A stretch of DNA of 64,000 bases from a virus. Shown piece after piece: positions 33,990 through 42,552 of the stretch. Below the pieces are notes generated by a model that was given only the letters and a program-made list of their open reading frames with translations, was not told the origin of the DNA and did no database searches. Each line of letters begins with the position of its first letter. Position 1 is the stretch's first letter. A program made the position numbers and the translations under genes. The stretch lies in the IMG/VR virus record IMGVR_UViG_3300030117_004654, positions 27,866 to 91,865 of that record. One strand, 5' to 3'.

Positions 33990-34249
33990 GAGAGAGAATG
34001 AAAAATTTAGTAAAATATGAATGTAAGAATAGTAAGTGTGGTAAACTATGGGGATTGACGCCAGATATGGTCGTTCTTAGTGACGAGCGTATTTTTTGTG
34101 GTTTTGATTTTCAAGGTAGAAAGAAATGGAGAAAGAGCGGCGAATGCACTTGTGGTACACCGTTTGATTATCCATCAATTAAAATTAAAGATTTACAAGA
34201 CAGTTATGGAAGTGCTTGGAAATCTAATCAAGCAAAAGGAAGTGAATGA
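33986..34249 (+). CDS. Small zinc-binding protein
   Basis: 87 aa from the ATG at 33986. Cys pairs at C13...C18 (CKNSKC) and later CTCG; probably a zinc ribbon. Function unknown; its position between the E1-like and JAMM genes is notable. Confidence 0.6.
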   Translation: MRERMKNLVKYECKNSKCGKLWGLTPDMVVLSDERIFCGFDFQGRKKWRKSGECTCGTPFDYPSIKIKDLQDSYGSAWKSNQAKGSE

Positions 34250-34453
34250 ATGAAAGAAGTATTTACAGCAAAAAATGGTAGACCTTATATTAAGGATGAG
34301 AATGGTAGAGTTAAGTTTATCAGTGATAAACAAGCGGAAGAATACCTTCAAGAAGAAGAAACTAAGAAAGAGGGAATGATTTTTATTACAACAGCATTTA
34401 TTGTTATAGCATCAATTGTTGCCATTAGTGATTACGGAGTAGGATTAATATGA
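34250..34453 (+). CDS. Small membrane protein
   Basis: 67 aa (MKEVFTAKNGRPY...). Short beta-type N-terminal part, charged linker EEETKKEG, then a hydrophobic C-terminal segment (about 43-62). Tail-anchored topology is likely. Confidence 0.58.
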   Translation: MKEVFTAKNGRPYIKDENGRVKFISDKQAEEYLQEEETKKEGMIFITTAFIVIASIVAISDYGVGLI

Positions 34454-34932
34454 TTTCAAGTGATAGCATTGTAGTTATGCAAGCAGATTGGGATGACCAA
34501 ATTAAGAATGCTTGGGCTTATGGTGGGTTTGATTACAGAAATCAGGAATTCTTAGATACTATTTGGGAGATGAGTTTAACCGCTTTTGATATTGGCCGTG
34601 AGGTACAAGTGGTTATTGATGGTAAAATGAATATTTATATTTCTGCGGGTGACCCCGGATTTGTTTGGTTTAAGGAACCACCAAAAGGAATGTGTTTGCC
34701 TATTGAATGTTGGATTCATACTCACCCATTTGGTTCAGCATATTTTTCTGGAACAGATTGGGCAACAATTAAAACGTGGGAACCTGTAATGAATTGTGCA
34801 ATTGTTTTAGGTGATAAACAACAAATGGATTGGGTAAAGGGTTCAGAATACACTGTGTTTTATCAACAACATGATATTCCTGATTGGGCCAATACACAAA
34901 TGACTCTTGATGATTTTATGGAGGAAGAGTAA
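34450..34932 (+). CDS. JAMM (JAB/MPN) metalloprotease
   Basis: 160 aa. H90-T-H92-P93, six residues, S100, two residues, D103 is an exact JAMM zinc motif (HxHPx6SxxD). JAMM enzymes cut after the diglycine of ubiquitin-like proteins, either maturing precursors or removing conjugates. In tailed phages a JAMM domain also occurs in tail-assembly proteins, but those are fused or adjacent to tail genes; here it stands alone close to an E1-like gene and far from the tail block. Ends MEEE and overlaps neighbours tightly. Confidence 0.82.
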   Translation: MISSDSIVVMQADWDDQIKNAWAYGGFDYRNQEFLDTIWEMSLTAFDIGREVQVVIDGKMNIYISAGDPGFVWFKEPPKGMCLPIECWIHTHPFGSAYFSGTDWATIKTWEPVMNCAIVLGDKQQMDWVKGSEYTVFYQQHDIPDWANTQMTLDDFMEEE

Positions 34933-35120
34933 TGGGACATTTTTATGAAATTGAAATGACATTTACTCCAGAACAGTTAGACCATATTAATTATATTGTC
35001 GATACAACCGGTGCAAGTTTTAATGACGTTGTTGTATTTCTAATTAAGTTAGGAATGGAAACTGAACAAGAGTGGCAAGATGCTTTAATTAAAGAATTTG
35101 AAGGAGAGGAAGAAGAATGA
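34932..35120 (+). CDS. Small protein, possible ribbon-helix-helix
   Basis: 62 aa. A beta-type start (FYEIEMTFTPEQLDHI) is followed by two helices with a G-A-S turn, the order of ribbon-helix-helix regulators. Ends GEEEE. Assignment tentative. Confidence 0.5.
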   Translation: MGHFYEIEMTFTPEQLDHINYIVDTTGASFNDVVVFLIKLGMETEQEWQDALIKEFEGEEEE

Positions 35121-35290
35121 ATAGAGATTTAGTAACGGCAGTAGCAAATAAAGTAAGTGACAAGGATTCAGTAATCCTTTTTGATATTTTGAAAAAGACA
35201 CGAACTGAAGATTGGTGGAATTTACATGAGGATACACTTTATCAGTTGTGTCTTAAAATGTTAGAAGATATGGAGAGTGAGGAAGAATGA
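35117..35290 (+). CDS. Small hypothetical protein
   Basis: 57 aa (MNRDLVTAVANKV...), helical, ends SEEE, four-base overlaps on both sides. Confidence 0.55.
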   Translation: MNRDLVTAVANKVSDKDSVILFDILKKTRTEDWWNLHEDTLYQLCLKMLEDMESEEE

Positions 35291-35388
35291 TAACAGGAGA
35301 TATTTGCCCGTGTTGTAATAAGATGTTACCAGAATGGAGAAATTATTGTAAAACAACTAAAACTTGTAGAGTGGTGGTGATGAAATGA
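35287..35388 (+). CDS. Micro Cys-rich protein
   Basis: 33 aa (MITGDICPCCNKM...). C7-x-C9-C10 and two later Cys could bind one metal ion. Overlaps the GroES-like gene start by four bases. Confidence 0.5.
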   Translation: MITGDICPCCNKMLPEWRNYCKTTKTCRVVVMK

Positions 35389-35627
35389 TTAGCGCACAGG
35401 GAGATTGGGTAGTTTTAATTTATGAACATAAAATTTCGGATTCTGGTATTATTACAAATGAAGGAAATTCTGCCACTGTTATTTCAGTAGGTAGTAATTG
35501 CCCCGATGACATTCAGGAATTACAGGGGAAGCGTGTAGTGTTTTCCCAAAAGAGAACATTGATTGAAATCAAAGAGTATATGGTTATTGATTGGCGAGAT
35601 ATTTTGTATGTGGAGGAAGAAGAATGA
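35385..35627 (+). CDS. GroES-like co-chaperonin
   Basis: 80 aa. The GDWVVLIYEHKISDSGIIT opening, VGSNCPDDIQELQGKRVVF centre and a final ILYV match the beta-barrel order of group I co-chaperonins, with a shorter mobile loop than GroES (about 97 aa). Immediately upstream of and overlapping the GroEL-like gene. A T4 gp31-like role with the viral or host chaperonin is likely. Confidence 0.7.
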   Translation: MISAQGDWVVLIYEHKISDSGIITNEGNSATVISVGSNCPDDIQELQGKRVVFSQKRTLIEIKEYMVIDWRDILYVEEEE

Positions 35628-37150
35628 TTTTACATGGAGAAGAAGCGAGGGAAAAATTGATGCAAGGTGTTGATTTAGTGGCAGATACTGTTGTTGGAAC
35701 ATTAGGTCCAAAGGCGAAAACTGTCGTTATTAAGCAGAACGGAAGACCCGTTGTAATTAACGATGGTGTTACTATTGCTAAGGCAGTATTTAGTGATGAC
35801 CCATTTATTCAAATGGGTGTAGAATTAGTACAAGAAGTTGCTTCTCAAGCACAGAATAAATCTGGTGATGGAACAACAACGTCTATTATTTTGGCTAGAG
35901 AACTTTGCAGAAGTGGTCTAAAGGACATAAAAGCAGGTATTGACCCTGTTCTTCTTAAGAAAGAATTGGACAGTGTTGCTAATGATATTATTGAACATCT
36001 TAATTCTATTGCTAAGCCTGTTAACGGTAGAGGCGATTTAGAAAATGTAGCGACTATTGCGGCAAATAATGATGCTGAATTGGGATTACTAATTGCAGAT
36101 ATTGTTGAAGAAATTGGAAAGGATGGTGTTATTTCTGTTGAGGATGGTCAAAATGCTGAAACAACTTATAGCGTAATTGATGGAATGGAATTAGATAGAG
36201 GATATGTCCATCATGTTATGGTAAATAAGCCCGATGAAGGTTACTGTGAATTTGAAGATGCTTTAGTTTTAATGACAAACGACACACTAAATAATTTTGA
36301 GGATATTTATAATATTTTAGATATGTCGGTAAAGGAAAAGAAACCTTTGTTAATTATTGCTAAAGAAATTGAAGGTTCAGCATTGAATAATATCTTACTT
36401 AATCTTGCAGGTGAAAGAATTAGAGCCTGTGCAATTCGCGCCCCTGATTGGGGAGATGACCAAGTAGAAGTATTGAATGATATTTCTACCCTTTTAGGTG
36501 GAAAGGTTTTTAATTCTACGGTCGGTGATGATTTTTCAAAGGCTAAGTTAGAAGATTTAGGTATTGCAACAAAGGTTAGGGTTAGTAGAACAACAACAAT
36601 GCTAATTAATGATAATGCTATCCAAGAACATATTAATGAAAGAGTTGCACTTTTGTCATCTCAATTAGATAATCAAACTAACGATTGGTTTCGCGAAAAG
36701 ATTCATAGAAGAATTGGTAAATTAACGGGAGGCGTAGCGGTTGTAAAGGTTGGTGCGGCTACTGAAACAGAATTAAGAGAAAGAAAAGAAAGATTGGATG
36801 ATGCTCTTAATGCCACTAAATGTGCAGTTCAAGAAGGAATCGTTGTTGGTGGTGGAATGGCATTATATGATTGGGTTCTTAAACAGAAGCCTTCACCAAT
36901 TAACTCAGCGTTTTCTGCACCAACTAATGTTATTGCTTCAAATGCGGGTGTTTCATTGAATTCAAATAAATTGCTAGAAGGTCTAGGTTTTAATGCTAAC
37001 ACTAATAAGTATCAGAATTTGCTTGAAGCAGGTGTTATTGACCCTGTTAAGGTAACAAAGAATGCAGTATTAACTGCCACTTCTATTGCAGGTCTTGTTT
37101 TAACAACAAACGTTTTAGTAGGAGAAAAGGAGGAACCCCAATGGGGTTAA
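35624..37150 (+). CDS. groEL: Group I chaperonin (GroEL-like)
   Basis: 508 aa from the ATG at 35624, which overlaps the co-chaperonin stop. TLGPK (26-30), GDGTTT (81-86), DALNATKCAVQEGIVVGGG and the end GVIDPVKVTKNAVLTATSIAGL are group I signatures, not those of the archaeal thermosome. Slightly shorter than GroEL (548 aa), without the GGM tail. Folds proteins in an ATP-driven ring; clients are probably viral virion proteins. Its group I type in an archaeal virus implies transfer from bacteria or a host with group I chaperonins. Confidence 0.9.
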   Translation: MILHGEEAREKLMQGVDLVADTVVGTLGPKAKTVVIKQNGRPVVINDGVTIAKAVFSDDPFIQMGVELVQEVASQAQNKSGDGTTTSIILARELCRSGLKDIKAGIDPVLLKKELDSVANDIIEHLNSIAKPVNGRGDLENVATIAANNDAELGLLIADIVEEIGKDGVISVEDGQNAETTYSVIDGMELDRGYVHHVMVNKPDEGYCEFEDALVLMTNDTLNNFEDIYNILDMSVKEKKPLLIIAKEIEGSALNNILLNLAGERIRACAIRAPDWGDDQVEVLNDISTLLGGKVFNSTVGDDFSKAKLEDLGIATKVRVSRTTTMLINDNAIQEHINERVALLSSQLDNQTNDWFREKIHRRIGKLTGGVAVVKVGAATETELRERKERLDDALNATKCAVQEGIVVGGGMALYDWVLKQKPSPINSAFSAPTNVIASNAGVSLNSNKLLEGLGFNANTNKYQNLLEAGVIDPVKVTKNAVLTATSIAGLVLTTNVLVGEKEEPQWG

Positions 37151-37386
37151 AGGATTCTGAAATTAGGGGCCGTATTGCCCGAAGCGCAATAGATGAAGTT
37201 ATCATTGAAAAGGGTAGATATTGGAATATTGATGTTGTTGATATTAGATGGTACAAAGATGGGAAGGCTACTAGTAAAGGAATTAGAGTTAACATGAATG
37301 AGTTAGTGCATATGCACAATATATTAGGAAGGATTTTAGATGGTGAGCATACGAGAAGTAGAGAGAATAATCAAGAGAAAGAATAA
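37141..37386 (+). CDS. Small hypothetical protein
   Basis: 81 aa (MGLKDSEIRGRIA...). Helical start, then beta strands around a WNIDVVDIRW segment. Overlaps the chaperonin end by ten bases. Confidence 0.58.
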   Translation: MGLKDSEIRGRIARSAIDEVIIEKGRYWNIDVVDIRWYKDGKATSKGIRVNMNELVHMHNILGRILDGEHTRSRENNQEKE

Positions 37387-37582
37387 TGGTATTCATTGGA
37401 CAGGTAAAGCCAAAAAACAATTTGCTGAAACAATGCAATTAGTTATGGCTATGATGGTCGATAGAATAGAATATGAAAACTTTCTCTCTAATGATAAAAA
37501 GAGAGTTGGTGAATTAGCAGTAAAGGCAGTAATGTGTCATATTGTAGAAAAAATTAATAAAGGTGATGAAGATGAAGTTTGA
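37340..37582 (+). CDS. Possible histone-fold protein
   Basis: 80 aa. A short helix (REVERIIKRKNN), a loop with H-W, a long helix (KKQFAETMQLVMAMMVDRI), a second loop with K-K-R, and a short helix (VKAVMCHIVEKI) follow the helix-loop-long-helix-loop-helix order of archaeal histones. The R-I-I-K step resembles the first helix of archaeal histones. Key DNA-contact residues are only partly met. Alternative: any small three-helix protein. Its start overlaps the previous gene by 47 bases, which leaves the true start open. Confidence 0.4.
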   Translation: MVSIREVERIIKRKNNGIHWTGKAKKQFAETMQLVMAMMVDRIEYENFLSNDKKRVGELAVKAVMCHIVEKINKGDEDEV

Positions 37583-37772
37583 AGAAATTATTAAGCATAT
37601 TCAAGAAGCACAATTGTTTGTTGAAAGTGAAGTGAACGAAGAGTTTGATGAAATTGTTGAAAAGTCTTACGAAACATTAGAATTCGTAGCAGGTCACATT
37701 GTTGGAATGAGAGATGCTATGGTTATGGTGCAGACAATTTTAGCAAGAAGTGTACTAGGTGAAGAAGAATGA
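37572..37772 (+). CDS. Small acidic helical protein
   Basis: 66 aa from the ATG at 37572 (MKFEEIIKHIQEA), with AGGTGAT upstream. All helical, ending LGEEE. Function unknown. Confidence 0.58.
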   Translation: MKFEEIIKHIQEAQLFVESEVNEEFDEIVEKSYETLEFVAGHIVGMRDAMVMVQTILARSVLGEEE

Positions 37773-38119
37773 GCCAATGGCTAAGAAAGAAGATTATATC
37801 CTTCATGGGTAATGTTTATGTGTGGTTAGATAAAGGACTTAAGCATGAAACAAGTCCTATTCTTGGTGTTAATATTCATTCTGATTTTCAGGATATGAAT
37901 AGACGAGAGTTATGCCAACATATTGCTGATAAATTTGGTTGGGAAAAGGATGCGTTTTGGAATCTTGAATCAACACAGAAGATTAGGTTGTGTTGCCAAC
38001 AGGCAAGAAATATGGAAACAGCGCATAAAGAAAGTATTAAGATGATGGTATTATTGGATGACGTTAAAGATAGGCACGACCTAAGAAATTGGGAAGAATT
38101 AAGAGGTGAGGAAGAATGA
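37769..38119 (+). CDS. Hypothetical helical protein
   Basis: 116 aa (MSQWLRKKIISFM...), helical with a CCQQ segment, ending RGEEE. ATGA overlap with the upstream gene. No family recognised. Confidence 0.6.
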   Translation: MSQWLRKKIISFMGNVYVWLDKGLKHETSPILGVNIHSDFQDMNRRELCQHIADKFGWEKDAFWNLESTQKIRLCCQQARNMETAHKESIKMMVLLDDVKDRHDLRNWEELRGEEE

Positions 38120-38199
38120 CCGAAATAGTTTGGTGTATGTTATTTTTATGGGGAACATTTGCATGGTTAATGATAAGAGAATGGAGGGAAGATAATTGA
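38116..38199 (+). CDS. Membrane micropeptide
   Basis: 27 aa, MTEIVWCMLFLWGTFAWLMI and a charged end. One membrane span. Fully embedded between coupled genes, ATGA upstream and TTGA downstream. Confidence 0.5.
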   Translation: MTEIVWCMLFLWGTFAWLMIREWREDN

Positions 38200-39725
38200 G
38201 TTGGGCAAGATTTTCTAGACTAAATCAAGCGATAGAAGATTTGTCGCCTACGGCTTCGATTGTTCAAGTTAAGAGAGCATGGGATTTATTTGATGATAAG
38301 GAAGCATTAGTTTCCTTATTGACATTAGAATACCCAATGAATAACTTAGGACAAAAGAAAGCAGTAAAGTGGGTAACAAAGTTTTATGAAGCGTTTGATG
38401 ATGAAATTGAACAGTATGCAGATATGTATGGTGATTTGGGAGAAGGTATTTATTTCTTTGATGAAGGTGGTGAAGATAGTAATTTTTCAATAACTGCTGT
38501 TTATAATCTAATTATACAGGATTGTAGTAGAATTGAAAGTAATACATTTGACAATTTTGATTCTATGTTTGAAGAAATGTCTGCTCTTGAAAAGAAGTGG
38601 TTTTTACGCTATTGGCTTAGAACACCTCGTCATGGATTTGGTGCAGGTAATGTTGTAAAGGCCTTGGCTAAAATTTATGATAAGAAACAAGCAGAAGTAA
38701 AAAAGCATTGTAATTTCAATACTTATAGTAATGTTGTATCTGCTTATGAAAGTGGCGAAACGCCTTCAATGGATTTAACTGTTGGTTCGTATGTTGCACC
38801 GATGTTGGCTAAAGCAGTTCCTAAGAATAAATGGCCAAGAGAGAAACTTGTTGAATATAAGTATGATGGTGCAAGATATCAAATTCATCGAGATAATGAC
38901 ACTGTAATCATATTCAACCGAAAAGGTGTAATTGTAACAGAACAATTCCCTGATGTTGTCACAAAGGTACGTTCATGGGAAATTTCTCCCTTTATTGTGG
39001 ATTCAGAGATTTATCCAATTAATGAAGATGGTTCACCCGCGAAATTTCAACTGATGAATGCTCGCTTCCATAGCAAGGATGCGAATGAGGCCGTGAATAA
39101 ATGCCCCGTTGCGATTGCAATTTTTGATTGTTTAATGATAAGGGGGAATGGGCTTATTGATACCCCATTAAAGGATAGAATTCAATTTATCGAAATGTTT
39201 CCTGACCAAGCCGTGAGGGTCTTGAACCCCGACAACTCGATTCCATTTTATTCAGAAGCGATTTCTAAAGGGTTTGAAGGTATAATGATTAAAGACCTTA
39301 ATGCTTGTTATGAATCAGGAAAACGTTCAGTTAAGTGGGCAAAATACAAACCGCCCACAATAGAATTAGACGTAGTTATTACAGGTGCTAGATATGGAGA
39401 TGGAAAAAGGGCTAATGTAATGGCTTCATATGATATGGCGGTTTCAGATTCAGAAGGTGGATTTATTTCTATTGGGGCCGTTGGAACAGGTTTTTCTGAT
39501 TCTGACTTTTTAAGTTTAACTAGACAACTTAAACCAATTGTAACTCATTTGGATGGTGATACTCATAAGGTTACACCAAGGATTGTTTTACAAGTAAAGG
39601 CTGATTTAGTCACTTCTAATGAAAAGGGGGAATATGGATTAAGGTTTCCTCGTAAAACTAGAATTAGAAACGATAAGCCCGTTAGTGATATTAACACAAT
39701 TGATGATATGAAGGGGATGATGTAA
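38196..39725 (+). CDS. lig: ATP-dependent DNA ligase, TTG start
   Basis: 509 aa from a TTG at 38196 that overlaps the previous stop. An N-terminal helical domain (1-195) precedes the nucleotidyltransferase core: motif I K222-Y-D-G-A-R (adenylated Lys), DSEIYPI, FEGIMIKD and WAKYKP as motifs III, IV and V; the rest is an OB-fold with the end RIRNDKP. Seals nicks in viral DNA. Architecture is like archaeal/eukaryotic ligase I with a shortened N-terminal domain. Confidence 0.9.
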   Translation: MSWARFSRLNQAIEDLSPTASIVQVKRAWDLFDDKEALVSLLTLEYPMNNLGQKKAVKWVTKFYEAFDDEIEQYADMYGDLGEGIYFFDEGGEDSNFSITAVYNLIIQDCSRIESNTFDNFDSMFEEMSALEKKWFLRYWLRTPRHGFGAGNVVKALAKIYDKKQAEVKKHCNFNTYSNVVSAYESGETPSMDLTVGSYVAPMLAKAVPKNKWPREKLVEYKYDGARYQIHRDNDTVIIFNRKGVIVTEQFPDVVTKVRSWEISPFIVDSEIYPINEDGSPAKFQLMNARFHSKDANEAVNKCPVAIAIFDCLMIRGNGLIDTPLKDRIQFIEMFPDQAVRVLNPDNSIPFYSEAISKGFEGIMIKDLNACYESGKRSVKWAKYKPPTIELDVVITGARYGDGKRANVMASYDMAVSDSEGGFISIGAVGTGFSDSDFLSLTRQLKPIVTHLDGDTHKVTPRIVLQVKADLVTSNEKGEYGLRFPRKTRIRNDKPVSDINTIDDMKGMM

Positions 39726-40135
39726 TGCCTGTTGGTTCAAGTAAAGGATTTACAGTGTGGACTAAAACCAATCAGATTTGGCAATATCATTTATTACAAT
39801 TTATCATAGAAAGAGAATTTGTAACGGCTGAAGAAATATACTTAGAATCAATTAAAAAGAATCCAGATTCTAATTCAAGAACACCAAGAGGAACTTGGGG
39901 ACAATTACAACCTAATAAACATCAAATATGGAATTTTCTAAAACATAAATGTACATGGATAGTAGAAAGTGATAAAAAGTTATATCCTGAATGCGTAGGA
40001 AGTAGACCTACAAAAAGTAAAACTATATTGTGGGAATTGGCTGAAGATTGGCCTATAAAATTTGGACAATATGCTCAAGATAAAATGATAAGAGCGGATA
40101 AATTAAAAGAACATGGAACGGTGAAATATACATGA
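39725..40135 (+). CDS. Hypothetical DNA-binding-type protein
   Basis: 136 aa (MPVGSSKGFTVWT...). Helical with a winged-helix feel (WQYHLLQFIIEREFVTAEEI, then a basic wing). Starts in the TAATG of the ligase gene. Assignment is tentative. Confidence 0.5.
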   Translation: MPVGSSKGFTVWTKTNQIWQYHLLQFIIEREFVTAEEIYLESIKKNPDSNSRTPRGTWGQLQPNKHQIWNFLKHKCTWIVESDKKLYPECVGSRPTKSKTILWELAEDWPIKFGQYAQDKMIRADKLKEHGTVKYT

Positions 40136-40629
40136 AGAGTCAAAAAGTTGGAGATATTGTACCTATTGGTGCAGATATTTATATGATTGAAAAAATTGAA
40201 AATGGTTGGGTATATATGAGGCAACCAAATGCTAGAGGAAAGTCCAAAAAAATGTATTGGAGAGAAGTACCTTATTTTAATGAAGGTAAATTGGTTATTC
40301 CAACAATGGAAAAGTTACCAAAATTTAATTCTAAAATACATTTGGGTTCATTCTTTAAGAAAAACTCTGGTGATGATTTTCAAATTTCTAAGGAATATGT
40401 TGCATTTGCATATGAAATGATTGATGATTTACTTCATCGAATTTTAGATGATTCAATTGCTAATGCTGTTGCTAATGGAGATAGAAGATTAATGCCTGCT
40501 CATTTTAGACCTATTGATTTTTATAATAGATATACATATTATGAAGAGGACCAAAACGATTATGCTAGAAAGGAATCAGTTTGGCTTCAAGTTGATGAAA
40601 TTAGACGAGAGGCTGAAAGAGATGAATGA
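40132..40629 (+). CDS. Hypothetical protein
   Basis: 165 aa. N-terminal SH3-like beta part (VGDIVPIGADIYMIEKIENG), helical C-terminal half. Function unknown; overlaps both neighbours. Confidence 0.6.
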   Translation: MKSQKVGDIVPIGADIYMIEKIENGWVYMRQPNARGKSKKMYWREVPYFNEGKLVIPTMEKLPKFNSKIHLGSFFKKNSGDDFQISKEYVAFAYEMIDDLLHRILDDSIANAVANGDRRLMPAHFRPIDFYNRYTYYEEDQNDYARKESVWLQVDEIRREAERDE

Positions 40630-41005
40630 GGAAGAATTTGATGATTTTACTGTAAAGGCATGGTTAGATGAATATGGTACTGTTACAGGTTACACTTGGA
40701 TGGTTTATGGCCCAATGACAATTAAAGATGATGCTATAATTAACAAAGGACTAACTCTTTCATTGATGGAAGAAGGTTATGGCGAATTAAGGTATATTCA
40801 AATAATTGAAGAAGTTGATGCTGAAAAAGCAGAACTATATATGGTAAGTCGTGGATGGAATATCCAATGGATTTTTCCCGGAATTGTAGACCAAAAGGCT
40901 GGGATTATTATTACCAAAACTGTTGAGGAAGGTTTAGATTTTTTGAAATTATCTTATCAATTTTTAGGAACAATGGGTGGAAATGGAAGTGTGCGTTATG
41001 TTTAA
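40622..41005 (+). CDS. Hypothetical alpha/beta protein
   Basis: 127 aa from the ATG at 40622 (MNEEEFDDFTVKA). Alternating strands and helices (WMVYGPMTIKDDA, IQIIEEVDAEKAELY). No family recognised. Confidence 0.6.
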   Translation: MNEEEFDDFTVKAWLDEYGTVTGYTWMVYGPMTIKDDAIINKGLTLSLMEEGYGELRYIQIIEEVDAEKAELYMVSRGWNIQWIFPGIVDQKAGIIITKTVEEGLDFLKLSYQFLGTMGGNGSVRYV

Positions 41006-41399
41006 TGAAGATATGATAAAAGGTATTCTTTGTTCTATTGGTAGACCTGAATTAACTATTTATCGTAATGACAAAAAACATATTGGCTATGAAATTAGGA
41101 TTAGAGTTAGTGTGAGGGCGGATAATGAAGAATTTTTAGTTAATGTCAAAGACGCACTTCAAAATTTGAACATTAACTGTAAACTAAAACCTTCTGAAAG
41201 TAAAGTGCGCCCTAAACCAATTCTTTGGATTTCTGGAATAGTTAATGTTGTAAGGGTTTGTGAATTAATTTCTACAATGACTACATCTAAAAATGGTTGG
41301 TCTAACTTCAAAGAAGCGGCTAATATAATTTACAGAGGGGAACACCAAAACCAAGAAGGGTTTGATGAAATTCTAAAATTAAAAGGTGAAATACAATGA
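40998..41399 (+). CDS. LAGLIDADG-like fold protein, tentative
   Basis: 133 aa from the ATG at 40998; GTG 40977 and ATG 40983 are alternatives. Pattern of a helix (MIKGILCSIG), strands (YEIRIRVSVR), helix (EFLVNVKDALQNL), a strand WISGI, and helices with EG-x-DEI-x-x-L resembles single LAGLIDADG-type domains, but the signature dodecapeptide and its acidic residue are absent, so nuclease activity is doubtful. Confidence 0.4.
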   Translation: MFNEDMIKGILCSIGRPELTIYRNDKKHIGYEIRIRVSVRADNEEFLVNVKDALQNLNINCKLKPSESKVRPKPILWISGIVNVVRVCELISTMTTSKNGWSNFKEAANIIYRGEHQNQEGFDEILKLKGEIQ

Positions 41400-42238
41400 G
41401 TATGTTGGGATTAAAAACAACACAACCAATTTTATTAGTTGGTAAACCTATGACAGGAAAAACAACGGGCGCAATTAGTAAATTAGGTGACCCAATTATA
41501 ATGTATGCAAATGATATACCTAATGATATTTACTCATTACCTCCTGATAAAGGGTTGTTAATTGAAGAAGTGCATTATAAGGCAGATGTTACCGCCATAT
41601 TAGAATTACTTAGAACATATAAAGGAGAAATAATTCTTACATCTAACAATCAAAAAGATGTTCCCACTAAGATTAAAAATAAATGTAAAATGTCTAGAGC
41701 CACTAGAAAGTGGGGTGCTGAATATATTTCTAATATTGCACCGAATAGTGAAAGCCCTGATAATTTAGAAAGGTCTATGTATGATATAATGCGTCAATAC
41801 CTTCAAGATAAAGATAGGGATGCAATAGCGAAACTACTTAAGCACAATAAACCTGCTGACAATTATTTAATGTTATGGTTGTCTTATAATGTTAATCCAA
41901 ATTCAATTGTATTTTTAGACGGACACGTTAAGCGTCGATGGTCGAACAACTATTTTTATGAATTAGCGGCTTATTCTATTAATGGCACGAATCATTCTAG
42001 ATTAAACCCTCCTTCAAAAGGAAGTTATAGTAACTTGGTTAAAATTTGTAGGGGGTTAGGTCTTAAGGGAAGAGAAAGTCATTTATTATTTGATTTATTA
42101 AATGATGATGGTTTTTTGAAAAAGGCCAAAACTAAAATTAGTAATGCTGATTGGCGTAAATTAGGTTTAGGTGAAAAGAAAATGAGAAAAAATAAAAAAT
42201 ATTTTGTTGAGTCTTCCTCAACATTGGAGGAATGGTAA
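41396..42238 (+). CDS. AAA+ ATPase, clamp-loader-like
   Basis: 280 aa. Walker A G16-K-P-M-T-G-K-T23; Walker B-like GLLIEE near 53-58; ILTSNN as sensor 1. The motifs plus its place next to an RFC small subunit suggest the large-subunit-like partner of the viral clamp loader, though it is much shorter than archaeal RfcL (about 480 aa) and lacks a clear PCNA-binding tail. Other AAA+ roles cannot be excluded. Confidence 0.6.
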   Translation: MSMLGLKTTQPILLVGKPMTGKTTGAISKLGDPIIMYANDIPNDIYSLPPDKGLLIEEVHYKADVTAILELLRTYKGEIILTSNNQKDVPTKIKNKCKMSRATRKWGAEYISNIAPNSESPDNLERSMYDIMRQYLQDKDRDAIAKLLKHNKPADNYLMLWLSYNVNPNSIVFLDGHVKRRWSNNYFYELAAYSINGTNHSRLNPPSKGSYSNLVKICRGLGLKGRESHLLFDLLNDDGFLKKAKTKISNADWRKLGLGEKKMRKNKKYFVESSSTLEEW

Positions 42239-42552
42239 TGCCAAAGGGTTCTATTGAAGGAAGAATTCCTCTTCATGTTGGTATGGTGAAAGCCCCAAGA
42301 ATTTTAGGCATGATAATAATGGCCTTAGAAGAAGGGCCGGGAACCGCAGAAGATATAATTAGTAGATTAAGAAATAAATATAGATATTACCCTGATAAGA
42401 AAAAAATAGCGGCTATGTGTTCTAAATATAAAACTATATTTAAGGCACTTGATGATGCTAAAATTAATAATAATGGTAATAGATACAAAGTAAAAAGATG
42501 GGCCTTGAGAGATGATAGATATGCTATGGACAGAGAAATACAGACCGAGTAA
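42238..42552 (+). CDS. Small winged-helix-like protein
   Basis: 104 aa from 42238 (MPKGSIEGRIPLH). Helices with TAEDIISRLRNKY and MCSKYKTIFKALD, and a basic wing RYKVKRW, resemble the protein encoded inside the split polymerase (48841). DNA-binding role inferred. Confidence 0.5.
   Translation: MPKGSIEGRIPLHVGMVKAPRILGMIIMALEEGPGTAEDIISRLRNKYRYYPDKKKIAAMCSKYKTIFKALDDAKINNNGNRYKVKRWALRDDRYAMDREIQTE

Noticed and set aside
34450-34932. JAMM protein as a tail assembly protein
   Set aside because: No tail gene within 20 kb; stand-alone and close to an E1-like gene. Kept as a possibility only.
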